A DNA stretch of 37,745 nt from Nitrosomonas sp. (GTDB taxonomy: Bacteria; Pseudomonadota; Gammaproteobacteria; Burkholderiales; Nitrosomonadaceae): assembly GCA_021582655.1 (NCBI GenBank), contig CP091135.1, forward strand, positions 1,047,145 through 1,084,889, in the 5' to 3' direction. Both the position numbers and the translations under genes were made by a program. Shown piece after piece: positions 1 to 9,511 of this stretch (its first letter is position 1; each line of letters begins with the position of its first letter). Under the pieces are notes generated by a model. That model ran no database searches, was not told where the DNA came from, and worked only from the letters and a program-made list of their open reading frames with translations.

Positions 1-1080
1 AACCTTGGTGCGGGTGATTTGACCGAGGATCAGATCGCCACCGCTTTGGCGGATGTCGGCGCGCAACTCAGAAATCATTTTGACCGTGATCGTGCGGGCA
101 TTTCTTTGCGAACCTTGAGCAGCGAGCGTGAGCGAAAACAAGCATTGGATGTTTTTGCCCGTATCGTGCAGCAGCCCGAGTTTCCTAAGGAAGCGATGCA
201 ACGCGAAAAAACACGTTTGATCGCCGCCATCAAGGAATCCGGCACCAAACCGGATTATATTGCCGAGCGTGAATTGATGAGCATGCTGTACGGTGAGCAT
301 AGCTATGGATTCAGCGAATTGGGGCAGATTGATACCTTGGATGCGCTGCAACGCGATGATCTGCTTGATTTCTATCGGACGTTTTATGTCGCCCGGAATG
401 CGGTGATTGTTATCATCGGTGATGTTAATCGATTCGATGCGGCGGTGATCGCCGAATCGCTGACCGGAAAACTACCCGTCAACATGCGTGCCGCCGACCT
501 GCCGGCGGTTACCCCGCCTGTGCCCGGAATAAAACGCATACCGCATCCGGCAACGCAAAGTCATATCTTATTGGCTTATCCCGGATTGCGGCGGATGGAT
601 CCGGATTACTTTCCGCTGCTGGTCGGTAATCACATCTTGGGTGGCGGCGGATTTGTTTCGCGGCTGATGGAAGAAGTGCGCCAGCAACGCGGTTTGGCTT
701 ATAGTGTTTATAGTTTCTTTGAGCCGTACAAACAGCAAGGGCCGTTTCAAATCGGATTGCAAACCAAAAAAGAACAATCGGAAGAAGCATTGGCATTGAC
801 GCAGAAAGTACTCAAAGATTTTGTCTTGAATGGTCCGACCGCAGCTGAAGTCGTGGCGGCAAAGCAAAACATCATCGGCGGTTTTCCGTTGCGCATCGAT
901 AGTAACAGTAAGATATTGGGGTTTCTGGCCATAATCGGTTTTTATCAATTGCCGCTGACTTATTTGACCGACTATCTGGAAGCGGTTGAAGCCGTGACGG
1001 TAGAGCAAATCCGCCAGGCGTTTCAACGGCGGATACCGCCGGACGGTATGGTTGCGGTCGTGGTTGGTACCGTTGAATAG
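1..1080 (+). CDS. M16 family zinc peptidase-like protein, C-terminal part (5' end outside window)
   Basis: The reading frame is open from base 1, so the gene starts upstream of the window and only the last 360 or so residues are seen. The visible part has the alternating pattern of an M16 (pitrilysin/insulinase-like) protein: the end of one alpha/beta unit, the AFELGQIDTL-like segment around residues 100-115, then the inactive C-terminal domain with the HILGGGGFVSRL and RQQRGLAYSVYS stretches, which match the R...Y pair that closes the peptide in this family. The HxxEH zinc motif would lie upstream and cannot be judged. In many proteobacteria two M16 genes lie in tandem before rsmD, the second often lacking the zinc site; this could be either type. 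The TAG stop directly abuts the GTG of rsmD, indicating one transcript. Likely periplasmic, but no signal peptide is visible in this part. Confidence 0.85.
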   Translation, partial: NLGAGDLTEDQIATALADVGAQLRNHFDRDRAGISLRTLSSERERKQALDVFARIVQQPEFPKEAMQREKTRLIAAIKESGTKPDYIAERELMSMLYGEHSYGFSELGQIDTLDALQRDDLLDFYRTFYVARNAVIVIIGDVNRFDAAVIAESLTGKLPVNMRAADLPAVTPPVPGIKRIPHPATQSHILLAYPGLRRMDPDYFPLLVGNHILGGGGFVSRLMEEVRQQRGLAYSVYSFFEPYKQQGPFQIGLQTKKEQSEEALALTQKVLKDFVLNGPTAAEVVAAKQNIIGGFPLRIDSNSKILGFLAIIGFYQLPLTYLTDYLEAVEAVTVEQIRQAFQRRIPPDGMVAVVVGTVE

Positions 1081-1642
1081 GTGTCGTTTTTGGCACAAGC
1101 GGCAGGCTCAAGAAAAATTCGTATCGTAGGCGGGCAATGGAGAAGCCGTTTACTGACTTTTCCGGAGTATTCCGATTTAAGGCCGACTGCGGATCGAATC
1201 CGTGAAACACTGTTCAATTGGTTGGGGCAGGATTTGAGCGGATTACATTGCCTGGATTTATTCGCGGGCAGTGGTGCCTTGGGATTCGAGGCGGCTTCCC
1301 GTGGTGCGGCGCATGTCGTCATGGTTGACTCGAATACACGGGTTTTCCGCGCGTTACAGGAAAATCGGGAAAAATTACAAGCCGTACAAGTTGAATTAGT
1401 CATGGCGAACGCGGCGGATTTTATTCGCTCAGATACGCGTCAATTCGACATCATCTTTTTGGATCCACCGTTTCGTCTTGATGTGATACCGGTGTTGCTG
1501 CCGCAATTGACCGAACATCTTGGAGCGAAAGGTTTGGTTTATGCTGAAAGCCGGGGCACCTGGCCGCTTGATCCGACATGGCATATCAAGCGTAGCGCAA
1601 AAGCAGGTGCTGTTCATTATCAGCTTTTGGAACTGAAATCGC

Positions 1643-1650
<8 letters not shown>
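1081..1650 (+). CDS. rsmD: 16S rRNA (guanine-966-N2)-methyltransferase
   Basis: A class I SAM-dependent methyltransferase that modifies G966 of 16S rRNA in the small subunit. The 189-residue length is normal for the family. The N-terminal [10 protein letters not shown] segment, the SAM-binding loop [18 protein letters not shown] (about residues 60-77) and the catalytic DPPF tetrad in DIIFLDPPF (about residues 124-132) are all visible. The start is GTG, immediately after the stop of the upstream peptidase gene, and the 3' end overlaps coaD by 8 bases, so the genes are probably co-transcribed. The rsmD-coaD pairing is common across bacteria and supports both calls. Confidence 0.95.
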
Positions 1651-2384
<734 letters not shown>

Positions 2385-2589
2385 CCTTCATTCATTCCGA
2401 CTTCCGCTGTCAGCGGATATTTTCAAAACCCGTCTTTTTCCCTGCTTTATTCTTAAAATAAACGCGATCTTTTCCGTTTAATCTTGTCGCATTCGCCACT
2501 TGATCGGTAACAGATGGTTTTGTCCGGTTGGTACAGTCCATGGTGTTGCATGATCAAGACACGTTTTAATATTTTTAGCCGAGGATTAA

Positions 2590-3432
2590 ATGGATCCAAG
2601 TTCGATCGCAACGAAAGTCAGTACAATTTTTTCTCTTCCCGAGGTGGTTATACGTATCACCGAACTGATCAACTCGGGTGATGCATCCAATCATGAGTTG
2701 GAAAAAGCGATTTCGAGCGATCCCGCATTGACGGCAAAATTACTCAAGTTTGCCAACAGCAGTTACTTCGGTTATTCCGGAAAAGTCGCAACCATCAACA
2801 AAGCGATCGCCATCATCGGGCATAAGGAATTGCGTAATCTGGTCATCGCCACTTCGGTCACTTCGACTTTTAAAGGAATTCCCGCTGAATTGGTGGATAT
2901 GGATGCTTTCTGGAGCCACAGCATTACTTGCGGTGTAACGGCGCGTTTGCTGACCTCGAATGTCAACAGCAGGGAGCGCTTTTTTATTGCGGGATTGCTA
3001 CATGGAGTCGGGCGGCTGGTTATGTTCAGTCAATTTCCGAAAGAATCGGCGGAAGTACTCAAGCATTTTGCCAAAGGCGACGATGCCGTTTTACAAGCCG
3101 AGCGCAAAATTTTCGGCTTTACTCATGCGCAGTTGGGTGCCGAATTGTTGAGACTTTGGAAGTTACCGGTCAATATCTGGAAAATTGTGGAAAATCAGTT
3201 TGATTCTAATAAAAACCAGGAATATCAGTATGATACCAGCACATTAAGTGCCGCTATCGGAATTGCCAATTTTATGCAGCCCTGCATCAATGCAATCCCG
3301 AGTGCGTCGGGAAAAATACCCGAGAGCACATTGAGAACCTGGGATTTTCTCGGTTTATCGGTGGATATCATCGAATCGGTTATGACGGTCGCCAAGCTGC
3401 AAGTCACTGAAGTATATAACGCCATTCGCTGA
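2590..3432 (+). CDS. HDOD domain protein
   Basis: A 280-residue protein made almost entirely of one HDOD domain, a relative of HD phosphohydrolases that has generally lost the metal site and acts as a signalling scaffold. The conserved opening of the domain (SLPEVVIRITELIN, then SSDPALTAKLLKFANSSYFG at about residues 40-60, followed by INKAIAIIGHKELRNLV) is clear. The middle HD-like region reads AGLLHGVGRLVMF where an active HD enzyme would have H-D, so catalysis is unlikely. A GAGG ribosome binding site lies 6 bases before the ATG. A second, EAL-fused HDOD gene follows 35 bases later and pilT-pilU follow that, suggesting a link to cyclic-di-GMP-type or motility signalling. The exact role is not known. 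Confidence 0.9.
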   Translation: MDPSSIATKVSTIFSLPEVVIRITELINSGDASNHELEKAISSDPALTAKLLKFANSSYFGYSGKVATINKAIAIIGHKELRNLVIATSVTSTFKGIPAELVDMDAFWSHSITCGVTARLLTSNVNSRERFFIAGLLHGVGRLVMFSQFPKESAEVLKHFAKGDDAVLQAERKIFGFTHAQLGAELLRLWKLPVNIWKIVENQFDSNKNQEYQYDTSTLSAAIGIANFMQPCINAIPSASGKIPESTLRTWDFLGLSVDIIESVMTVAKLQVTEVYNAIR

Positions 3433-3467
3433 ATCGGCATCATGTTCGCTGTTAAAGCCGAAAGCGT

Positions 3468-4712
3468 ATGAAAGAGATTTATCTCGGTCGATTACCCATT
3501 CTCGATCGTAAACAGGATCTGGTGGCGTTCGAACTGTTGTTTCGCGCCGACCGGCAAAACATGGTCACGGTAACCGACGATTCTCTCGCAACCGCGAATG
3601 TGATTATCGATACTTATGGCGATATCGGCATCGAAAATGTTATTGGGAAACGGCGAGGGTTCATCAAAGTCGATACTAAATTTTTAATGGATGATGCCAT
3701 TAACCTGCTGCCTAAGAAGCATGTGGTTTTTGAAATCCTGAGAAGCGTGGAGATTACCGAAGATATTATTCAACGCTGTACCTTCTTGAAGCGGCAAGGC
3801 TATCAATTGGCACTTTCCAATATTACCGCAATAGATGCCAAACTGGATCGGTTGATGCCGTTGATCAGTATCGTCAAAATCAATATCGTGGCGCTCAAGC
3901 AACCGGAACTCATTCATCTGATTAAGAAATTGCAGCGATGGCCGGTGTTGTTGCTGGCTGAGAAGGTGGAAAATCAGCAAATCGCCCAGAACTGTATCGC
4001 GCTCAATTTTCACATGCTGCAAGGATTTTATTTTGCCAAACCGGAAATCATTGCGGGAAAAAGCATTGACCCATCCAAACTATCCTTGCTTAAGCTACTG
4101 TTGCTGGTAGTGAAAGAAGGCGATGTCGCCGAGATTGAAAACGAACTCAAGTACCAGCCGGGGCTTAGCTACAATTTGTTGCGCATGGTGAATTCCGCCG
4201 GTACCGGCCTGCAAAGCAAAGTCAATTCGATCAAGCGCGCCGTTATGATCCTCGGGCGCAAACAATTGCAACGCTGGGTACAAATTCTGTTGTATGCCGC
4301 CAAACAAAAAGACGGAGGTACTGCCGACGCCTTGATGCAAGTGGCCACCGTACGTGGGAAATTACTGGAATCGATTGCCATCGCCGATCGTCCACACGAT
4401 AAGAACCATCAGGACCGTGCGTTTATGGTCGGTGTCTTATCACTATTGGATGTATTGCTGGCAACGCCGATGCCTGAGCTTGTTGCTACGCTGAGCATTC
4501 AAAAAGACATGAGTGATGCGCTGGTAAACCGCCAAGGTTATTTGGGGCGCCAATTGGCGTTGATCGAAGCGCACGAACAAGGTGACGCCGGAGCGGTAAA
4601 AGCAATGGTGGTGGAAACCGGTTTTTTGACTTTCAACGAGTTTATGCGCATGGAAATGGAGGCAACCGCTTGGGCGAATCGCATAGCTGACGAAATCAAG
4701 AAATCGGTTTAG
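3468..4712 (+). CDS. EAL-HDOD fusion protein with degenerate EAL site
   Basis: A 414-residue two-domain protein of the YuxH/CdgJ kind. The N-terminal half (about residues 1-200) is an EAL fold: it starts YLGRLPILDRKQDLVAFELLFR, where the canonical E-A-L reads E-L-L, and ends QGFYFAKPE in place of QGYYFSKP. The DDFG metal motif is replaced by LSNITA, while the late EKVEN segment keeps one glutamate. Loss of several metal ligands means it is probably not an active cyclic-di-GMP phosphodiesterase but may still bind a ligand or partner. The C-terminal half is an HDOD domain (YNLLRMVNSAGTG, INSIKRAVMILGRKQLQRW). In Vibrio such proteins affect motility, and pilT and pilU directly downstream make a role in pilus control plausible; this is inference from position. 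Confidence 0.9.
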   Translation: MKEIYLGRLPILDRKQDLVAFELLFRADRQNMVTVTDDSLATANVIIDTYGDIGIENVIGKRRGFIKVDTKFLMDDAINLLPKKHVVFEILRSVEITEDIIQRCTFLKRQGYQLALSNITAIDAKLDRLMPLISIVKINIVALKQPELIHLIKKLQRWPVLLLAEKVENQQIAQNCIALNFHMLQGFYFAKPEIIAGKSIDPSKLSLLKLLLLVVKEGDVAEIENELKYQPGLSYNLLRMVNSAGTGLQSKVNSIKRAVMILGRKQLQRWVQILLYAAKQKDGGTADALMQVATVRGKLLESIAIADRPHDKNHQDRAFMVGVLSLLDVLLATPMPELVATLSIQKDMSDALVNRQGYLGRQLALIEAHEQGDAGAVKAMVVETGFLTFNEFMRMEMEATAWANRIADEIKKSV

Positions 4713-4827
4713 CCGCTTGTCGGAAAACTATCCGCGTTGTGGGTTGCGGCGTTAAAGACAGACCGCAAAATATCAGCGGCCTGCTGGATATATTCGAATC
4801 ATTACACTGTTTTAAAGGGATATTCTT

Positions 4828-5871
4828 ATGAACATCGTGGAATTGCTGGCATTTGTGGTTAAAAACAAAGCCTCGGACTTGCACTTGTCGGCAGGAATGC
4901 CGCCGATGATTCGGGTGCATGGCGATATCCGGCGCATCAATTTGCCGGAGATGGATCATAAAGAAGTGCATGCGATGGCGTACGATATCATGAACGACAG
5001 TCAACGCAAATTTTACGAGGAAAATTTGGAGTGCGATTTTTCTTTTGCGATTCCTAACCTTGCTCGCTTTCGTGTTAATGCCTTCAATACTCAGCGCGGT
5101 GCTGCTGCGGTAATGAGAGCCATTCCATCCAAAGTGTTAAGTCTGGAAGACTTGAGAGCGCCCAAGATTTTTGCCGAAATCGCTAAGCAACCCCGCGGCG
5201 TGGTGCTGGTAACGGGGCCGACCGGCTCGGGAAAATCAACCACGCTGGCAGCGATGATCAACGATATCAACGATAACGAATACGGACATATTTTAACCCT
5301 TGAAGACCCGATCGAGTTTGTGCACGAAAGCAGGAAATGCCTGATCAATCAGCGGGAAGTCGGACGGGATACGCATAGCTTTTCAAATGCCTTGCGCTCG
5401 GCGTTGCGGGAAGATCCGGACATTATCCTGGTCGGTGAGATGCGTGACTTGGAAACTATCCGTCTGGCGATGACGGCGGCGGAAACCGGTCACTTGGTTT
5501 TTGGCACTTTGCATACCAGTTCCGCGGCAAAAACCATCGACCGTGTTATTGACGTATTCCCGGCGGAAGAAAAGGAAATGATCCGAGCCATGTTGTCCGA
5601 ATCGCTGCGTGCGGTGATTTCCCAAGCGCTGCTGAAAACAAAGGACGGTAACGGACGGGTTGCAGCGCATGAAATCATGATCGGCACTCCGGCGATCCGT
5701 AATTTGATCCGGGAAGGAAAGGTTGCGCAAATGTATTCCGCGATTCAAACCGGCCAAAGCGTCGGTATGCAAACCTTGGATCAGAATCTGACCGATTTGG
5801 TAAAAAGAAACATGGTTTCGGTGGCGGAAGCCCGCACCTATGCGATGAATAAAGATAATTTCAAGATTTGA
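4828..5871 (+). CDS. pilT: Type IV pilus retraction ATPase PilT
   Basis: The hexameric motor that depolymerises the type IV pilus from the cytoplasmic side of the inner membrane. The 347-residue length is typical. It has the N-terminal PAS-like domain (KNKASDLHLSAGMPP), Walker A GPTGSGKST at residues 130-138, the Asp box around TLEDPIEFVH, Walker B in DPDIILVGEMRD and the His box TGHLVFGTLHTSSAAKTIDR. The C-terminal PAIRNLIREGK motif (AIRNLIREGK), specific for PilT and needed for retraction, is intact. pilU follows after 28 bases and the two are surely co-transcribed. Confidence 0.97.
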   Translation: MNIVELLAFVVKNKASDLHLSAGMPPMIRVHGDIRRINLPEMDHKEVHAMAYDIMNDSQRKFYEENLECDFSFAIPNLARFRVNAFNTQRGAAAVMRAIPSKVLSLEDLRAPKIFAEIAKQPRGVVLVTGPTGSGKSTTLAAMINDINDNEYGHILTLEDPIEFVHESRKCLINQREVGRDTHSFSNALRSALREDPDIILVGEMRDLETIRLAMTAAETGHLVFGTLHTSSAAKTIDRVIDVFPAEEKEMIRAMLSESLRAVISQALLKTKDGNGRVAAHEIMIGTPAIRNLIREGKVAQMYSAIQTGQSVGMQTLDQNLTDLVKRNMVSVAEARTYAMNKDNFKI

Positions 5872-5899
5872 TTGATGGAATCCGGTTGGGAGTCTCGCG

Positions 5900-7039
5900 A
5901 TGGATAAAGAACAAGCAGCGAAATTTATGTCGGACTTATTGCGCTTGATGCTCGCTAAAAAAGCATCCGACTTGTTTATTACCGCCGGTTTTCCGCCAGC
6001 AATGAAAATCGACGGCAAAATGACACCGGTTTCTCAACAATCCTTAGGCTCGCAGCATACCGAAACGCTGGCCAGGTCGATCATGAACGACAAGCAAGCG
6101 GCCGAATTTGACGCGACCAAGGAATGTAATTTCGCCATCAATCCTGCCGGTATCGGGCGTTTCCGGGTCAATACGTTTGTGCAGCAGCAGCGCGTGGGCA
6201 TGGTGCTGCGTACCATTACCACCAAAATTCCGGAATTTGATGATTTGGGACTGCCGCCGGTGCTGAAGGAAGTGGTAATGAGCAAGCGCGGCCTGGTGAT
6301 TTTCGTCGGTGGTACCGGCTCGGGAAAGTCGACTTCGATGGCGGCACTGATCGGGCACCGCAATAAAAATAGCCACGGCCATATCATTACCATCGAGGAT
6401 CCGGTGGAATACGTACATGAGCACATCAATTGCGTCATCACGCAACGTGAAGTGGGTGTCGATACCGAATCTTGGGAAGCGGCGCTGAAAAATACGCTAC
6501 GCCAGGCGCCGGATGTCATTCTGATCGGTGAGATCCGTGACCGAGAAACTATGGAACACGCCATCGCGTTCGCCGAAACCGGCCATTTATGCTTGGGTAC
6601 GCTGCACGCCAACAGTGCTAATCAGGCACTCGACCGTATTATCAATTTTTTCCCGGAAGAACGCCGCCCGCAACTGCTGATGGATTTGTCGCTGAATTTG
6701 CGCGCCATCGTGGCACAGCGGCTGATTCCTTTGAAAGAAAGTAAAGGGCGGGCCGCCGCGATTGAGGTGATGCTCAATTCACCATTGATTTCGGATTTGA
6801 TTTTTAAAGGTCGCGTGCATGAAATCAAGGAAATCATGAAGAAATCCAAGGAGCTGGGAATGCAAACCTTTGATATGGCGCTGTTCGAACTGTATGAAAC
6901 CGGTAAAATCAGCTATGAGGATGCGCTACGCAACGCCGACTCGATGAACGAGCTGCGGCTGAAAATCAAACTGGAAGGTGGTGAAGCGAGGTCGCAGGAT
7001 TTGAATTCGGGTATCGCGCACTTGGAAATTACTGATTAA
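5900..7039 (+). CDS. pilU: PilT-dependent retraction ATPase PilU
   Basis: Accessory retraction ATPase that works with PilT to increase retraction force. It is a 379-residue PilT paralogue with Walker A GGTGSGKST at residues 137-145, the Asp box IEDPVEYVHEHIN, Walker B APDVILIGEIRDRET and the His box GHLCLGTLHANSANQALDR. The C-terminal helix motif reads SPLISDLIFKGRVHEIKEIM, the diverged PilU form of the AIRNLIRE element. The C-terminus ends in LEITD and its TAA stop lies inside the left end of a short repeat element (7024-7168), so the last few codons may have been supplied by that element. Confidence 0.95.
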   Translation: MDKEQAAKFMSDLLRLMLAKKASDLFITAGFPPAMKIDGKMTPVSQQSLGSQHTETLARSIMNDKQAAEFDATKECNFAINPAGIGRFRVNTFVQQQRVGMVLRTITTKIPEFDDLGLPPVLKEVVMSKRGLVIFVGGTGSGKSTSMAALIGHRNKNSHGHIITIEDPVEYVHEHINCVITQREVGVDTESWEAALKNTLRQAPDVILIGEIRDRETMEHAIAFAETGHLCLGTLHANSANQALDRIINFFPEERRPQLLMDLSLNLRAIVAQRLIPLKESKGRAAAIEVMLNSPLISDLIFKGRVHEIKEIMKKSKELGMQTFDMALFELYETGKISYEDALRNADSMNELRLKIKLEGGEARSQDLNSGIAHLEITD

Positions 7040-7168
7040 TTAATTCGACGAGCGAGCTGAGGCGCAAGGCGTACGGAGCACAGCGGCCGAAATCGATCAA
7101 GATAGGTGAGGAAGCGAGTTATCTTTGCAACGGAGTGATTCGCTCGTGCAGTCAATTTCAATGTTTCC
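7024..7168 (+). mobile_element. MITE-like repeat element, copy 1
   Basis: About 145 bases with no coding content, matching two other copies at 14860-15007 and 15099-15242 in the same orientation. The copies share a left end resembling GGAAACGCTGATTAATT, a core of the type AAGATAGGTG followed by GCGA, TTTGCAAC and GATTCGCTCGTGCAGTCAA, and a right end resembling AATTAATCAGTGTTTCC, which is the inverted complement of the left end. In this copy the right end reads TCAATTTCAATGTTTCC. The left end overlaps the last codons and stop of pilU. Terminal inverted repeats, small size and absence of a gene fit a non-autonomous miniature element, but no transposase for it is in the window. Confidence 0.7.
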
Positions 7169-7322
7169 ATAATAAACGAGCATTTTGGGTCCGTTCCGGG
7201 TTTGAATATCCACGAATAATCCATTTCCAATTCTTCGATTGTAAAAAGATGATATACAGTGGCTTTGCAGCGATTGTCGATCTTTGATAATCCATTGATT
7301 TACGTCACAGGACTTATTGTTT

Positions 7323-7418
7323 CATTTCCAGATCAAACATGATGCGAAGGCGAGTCGCAGGCCGTATCAATAATACGGCAGGGGCAAGCCGACAAAGCCG
7401 GGAGTTGATCTAGAAATG
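7323..7418. repeat. Palindromic intergenic element with nested hairpin
   Basis: A 96-base unit bounded by 14-base inverted ends (left CATTTCCAGATCAA at 7323-7336, right TTGATCTAGAAATG at 7405-7418, 13 of 14 paired). In its centre is a perfect 7-base hairpin GCCGTAT / ATACGGC with a CAATA loop (7361-7379). It lies directly upstream of the DUF1579 gene and differs from the neighbouring 145-base element. A looser likeness (GATGCGAAGG, CCGTATCAA, AGCCGGG in the same order) occurs at 19852-19900. It may be a REP-like or MITE-like unit; family membership is not established. Confidence 0.55.
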
Positions 7419-7456
7419 GAATTACTTGGTAACTCGCTTTTTTTACGGAGAAAATA

Positions 7457-8056
7457 ATGCGTCAAATACAATTTATTCTTGCTGTGTTTTGCACTTCTTT
7501 AATCGTGATATCTGTTGCCGTTGCAACTGAAAAAACAGCGGATAAGCCGGTGGATCCGCAAGCACTGATGGAAATTTATACAAAGCTGGCTACACCCGGG
7601 GAGCCTCACAAGTTGCTTGCGAGCCTTACGGGTAGCTGGACAACCCAAACCAAAGAATGGATGCACCCACAAGAGCCATTTATGCAATCAACTGGCTTTG
7701 CGGAGATTACTATGTTGCTTGACGGGCGTTTTCTCCAGCAACGGATTACCGGTAGTATGCACGGAAAACCTTTCTCGGCAATATGGACCGTGGTATACGA
7801 TAATCTTCTGCAGCGTTATATCTCCACATGGATCGATACCATGAGTACACAGATTTTTACAATGGAAGGCACAGCCGGCGCAGATGGCAAAACCATCACC
7901 TTTACCGGACAGCATGCGGAAATAGGCGGAGGACAAATGACCCATCGTGCCATTTGGAAGATTGTGGACGGCAATCTTCAGGAATTTGTCATGTATGGCG
8001 CACACCACGGCGGGCAGGAAGTAAAAATGCTGGAAACCATTTATGTAAGAAAGTAA
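7457..8056 (+). CDS. Secreted DUF1579 family protein
   Basis: A 199-residue protein with an N-terminal signal peptide (basic MRQ start, hydrophobic core FILAVFCTSLIVISVAVA, probable cleavage after VAT or nearby), so it is exported to the periplasm. The mature part matches the DUF1579 pattern: HKLLASLTGSWTT near residues 53-66, a FAEITMLLDGRFLQQRITG segment, a WTVVYDNLLQRYISTWIDTMST segment and a TFTGQHAE strand, consistent with a lipocalin-like beta barrel. The function of the family is unknown. A GGAG ribosome binding site lies 7 bases before the ATG. It stands alone, between repeat elements, with no operon partners. Confidence 0.85.
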   Translation: MRQIQFILAVFCTSLIVISVAVATEKTADKPVDPQALMEIYTKLATPGEPHKLLASLTGSWTTQTKEWMHPQEPFMQSTGFAEITMLLDGRFLQQRITGSMHGKPFSAIWTVVYDNLLQRYISTWIDTMSTQIFTMEGTAGADGKTITFTGQHAEIGGGQMTHRAIWKIVDGNLQEFVMYGAHHGGQEVKMLETIYVRK

Positions 8057-8480
8057 TAACTGGGGCGAAGGAAAGCTCACCGATGATTACTTGACCACTT
8101 GGATTCTGTTTAAAATCAATAAATTATACCCAATGATGCATATTCTTCTTCGTGACCTATCCTCCGTGCTTGCGTAAATCAGGAGAAGGAAAAATTAATC
8201 AGTAAATTATGGTCTTGGGAATATGTTTGCTGTACGGGATTCGTGACGTTGGATCTGATACCTTGTGTGCGAGCTGAACGGAAGGGGAGTGCGTTATTAG
8301 GAGAGAGGGACGATGTCAAGATGTGACCCCTGTTGTGTGTGACCCCTGTTGTGTGACCCCTGTTGTGTGTGCTATTATTCTCAATTCTCGGCCTGAACAT
8401 TCTAACCGGCCTCCATCTTATGTGCTGATGGCAATGCAAGTTACTGTCGGGCTTGCGAGTTCACTGCAACCGGTTAAGTA
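8057..8480. other. Gene-free interval 424 bases long
   Basis: Between the DUF1579 gene and the minus-strand hypothetical I see no credible gene. The only clear structure is the GACCCC tandem repeat at 8325-8368. The short open frames in this interval run through that repeat and lack family features. Confidence 0.6.
8325..8368. repeat. Short tandem repeat, 3 units of GACCCCTGTTGTGT
   Basis: Three identical 14-base units start at 8325, 8341 and 8355; the first two are separated by an extra GT. The array is preceded by TCAAGATGT, and a related array at 9377-9408 is preceded by TCAAGACC. From memory, TCAAGACCCGACCCC-like strings are common near REP-associated tyrosine transposases, but no such transposase is present here. 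Confidence 0.8.
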
Positions 8481-8936
8481 TTATTTATTCACAGTACAGC
8501 GATTCTCGATATCCGCCATTATGGCATCGACGTAACTGAGATCTGACTTCACAATAGCGCCAAAGTAGGGATGCCGGTAGAGATCGGTAAAGTCGCGCAT
8601 GAGATCGCACCAGTCTTCCAGCACAATGAATTCGTTGTTCCTGAGATGGTACGAGCTGATGCGAGGTTCAAGAAATGCCAGCGCCCATTGATTGACGCGC
8701 TCAATATCCGCGGGACTGAAATCCTGCGTGTCGTTACGCTTTGCGCGAGCTATCAGGTCCGCAAGTTCTTGATCCGATGCAACCGCCAGATGCGCTTGGC
8801 TGATTAACCCCGCGAGGGATAGCTGATGCGCGATCTGAATCGCCTCCCGGTTTTGTTGCAGTTCAAACACCACAAGCACCATACCCGCTACCACGGCGAG
8901 GTTGGTGATGATGGTGATCAGCCGTTTAATTTTCAT
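8481..8936 (-). CDS. Small membrane-anchored hypothetical protein
   Basis: A 151-residue protein. The N-terminus is basic (MKIKRLITIITN) followed by a single hydrophobic helix (LAVVAGMVLVVFELQ, about residues 13-27), then a soluble, largely helical domain rich in acidic residues and aromatic pairs (NEFIVLEDWCDLMRDF, YRHPYFGAIV). This layout, a short N-terminal anchor with a helical cytoplasmic or periplasmic domain, resembles a family of uncharacterised proteins seen widely in proteobacteria (DUF6082-like); I cannot name a function. It has no operon partner and lies between two related tandem repeats, which may mark it as part of a small acquired segment. Confidence 0.7.
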   Translation of the reverse strand: MKIKRLITIITNLAVVAGMVLVVFELQQNREAIQIAHQLSLAGLISQAHLAVASDQELADLIARAKRNDTQDFSPADIERVNQWALAFLEPRISSYHLRNNEFIVLEDWCDLMRDFTDLYRHPYFGAIVKSDLSYVDAIMADIENRCTVNK

Positions 8937-9162
8937 CGGTATTCTTGATTGTTATTGCAGGTAGCATTCGTCATGGTTATGTAAATTTCGATCTGTTGCT
9001 CCGTTCGATTGCATCATTTTGTTCAATCATTGAGCGGCAAGTGCTGAGTGCGGCCCTGCATAATGGGATTTCATACGTTGCTTTCGCGACTTGTCTCACT
9101 ACGTTGGCACTTCAGCTTTAAGGAGAGAATTAATTCATCCAAGATAAACTCATTGATTAAAT

Positions 9163-9183
9163 ATCATCATCATTGATGATGAT
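9163..9183. repeat. Perfect 10-base palindrome with one-base spacer
   Basis: ATCATCATCA, a T, then TGATGATGAT. It is at once a trinucleotide run and an exact inverted repeat. It has no T tract and no neighbouring gene start, so neither a terminator nor an operator is indicated. Confidence 0.7.
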
Positions 9184-9376
9184 AACTCAATTCGGTGGAT
9201 TGCTGATCGTTTCGAAAATAATCGATTCAGACGGAGGTATCCACTAACACTACCATTACCAGTGCGTCCGAATGTTATCGAGGTCGATATTCAACATACA
9301 TAGAGGATCAAGAGGTCTTCGAATAAGTAAATGGAAAGTGAAGCTAGGTCCCCTCTGAATTCGTCATATCAAGACC

Positions 9377-9408
9377 CGACCCCTTGCGCGCGCGACCCCT
9401 TGCGCGCG
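9377..9408. repeat. Two perfect tandem units of CGACCCCTTGCGCGCG
   Basis: Two identical 16-base units at 9377-9392 and 9393-9408, preceded by TCGTCATATCAAGACC. The unit core GACCCCT is shared with the array at 8325-8368, and both arrays follow a TCAAGA string in the same orientation about 1.05 kb apart. Confidence 0.85.
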
Positions 9409-9511
9409 TGCCACCGAATCACCCCGGATTACTGTATTGACAGTGCCGCATCCCAAGAGAAAGAGCGCGACCAAGAAGGCACATTCATTTCTAAATTGAT
9501 TTTTCATTTGC

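Larger units (their letters stand above)
8937..9511. other. Gene-free interval 575 bases long
   Basis: No convincing gene on either strand. It is AT-rich in the middle, holds a perfect short palindrome (9163-9183) and ends with a GC-rich tandem repeat (9377-9408). The one open frame on the plus strand (9331-9531) translates the repeat and has no family likeness. Confidence 0.6.

Noticed and set aside
2404-2416. Hairpin after the ferredoxin gene as a terminator
   Set aside because: Only a 5-base stem with a weak T run; too poor to call.
8323-8535. Small plus-strand frame over the GACCCC array
   Set aside because: The translation is just the tandem repeat (TPVVCDPCCVTPVV) with no ribosome binding site or family likeness.
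8325-9408. CRISPR array
   Set aside because: Repeats are tandem or nearly so, units of 14-16 bases, without unique spacers of 30 bases or cas genes.
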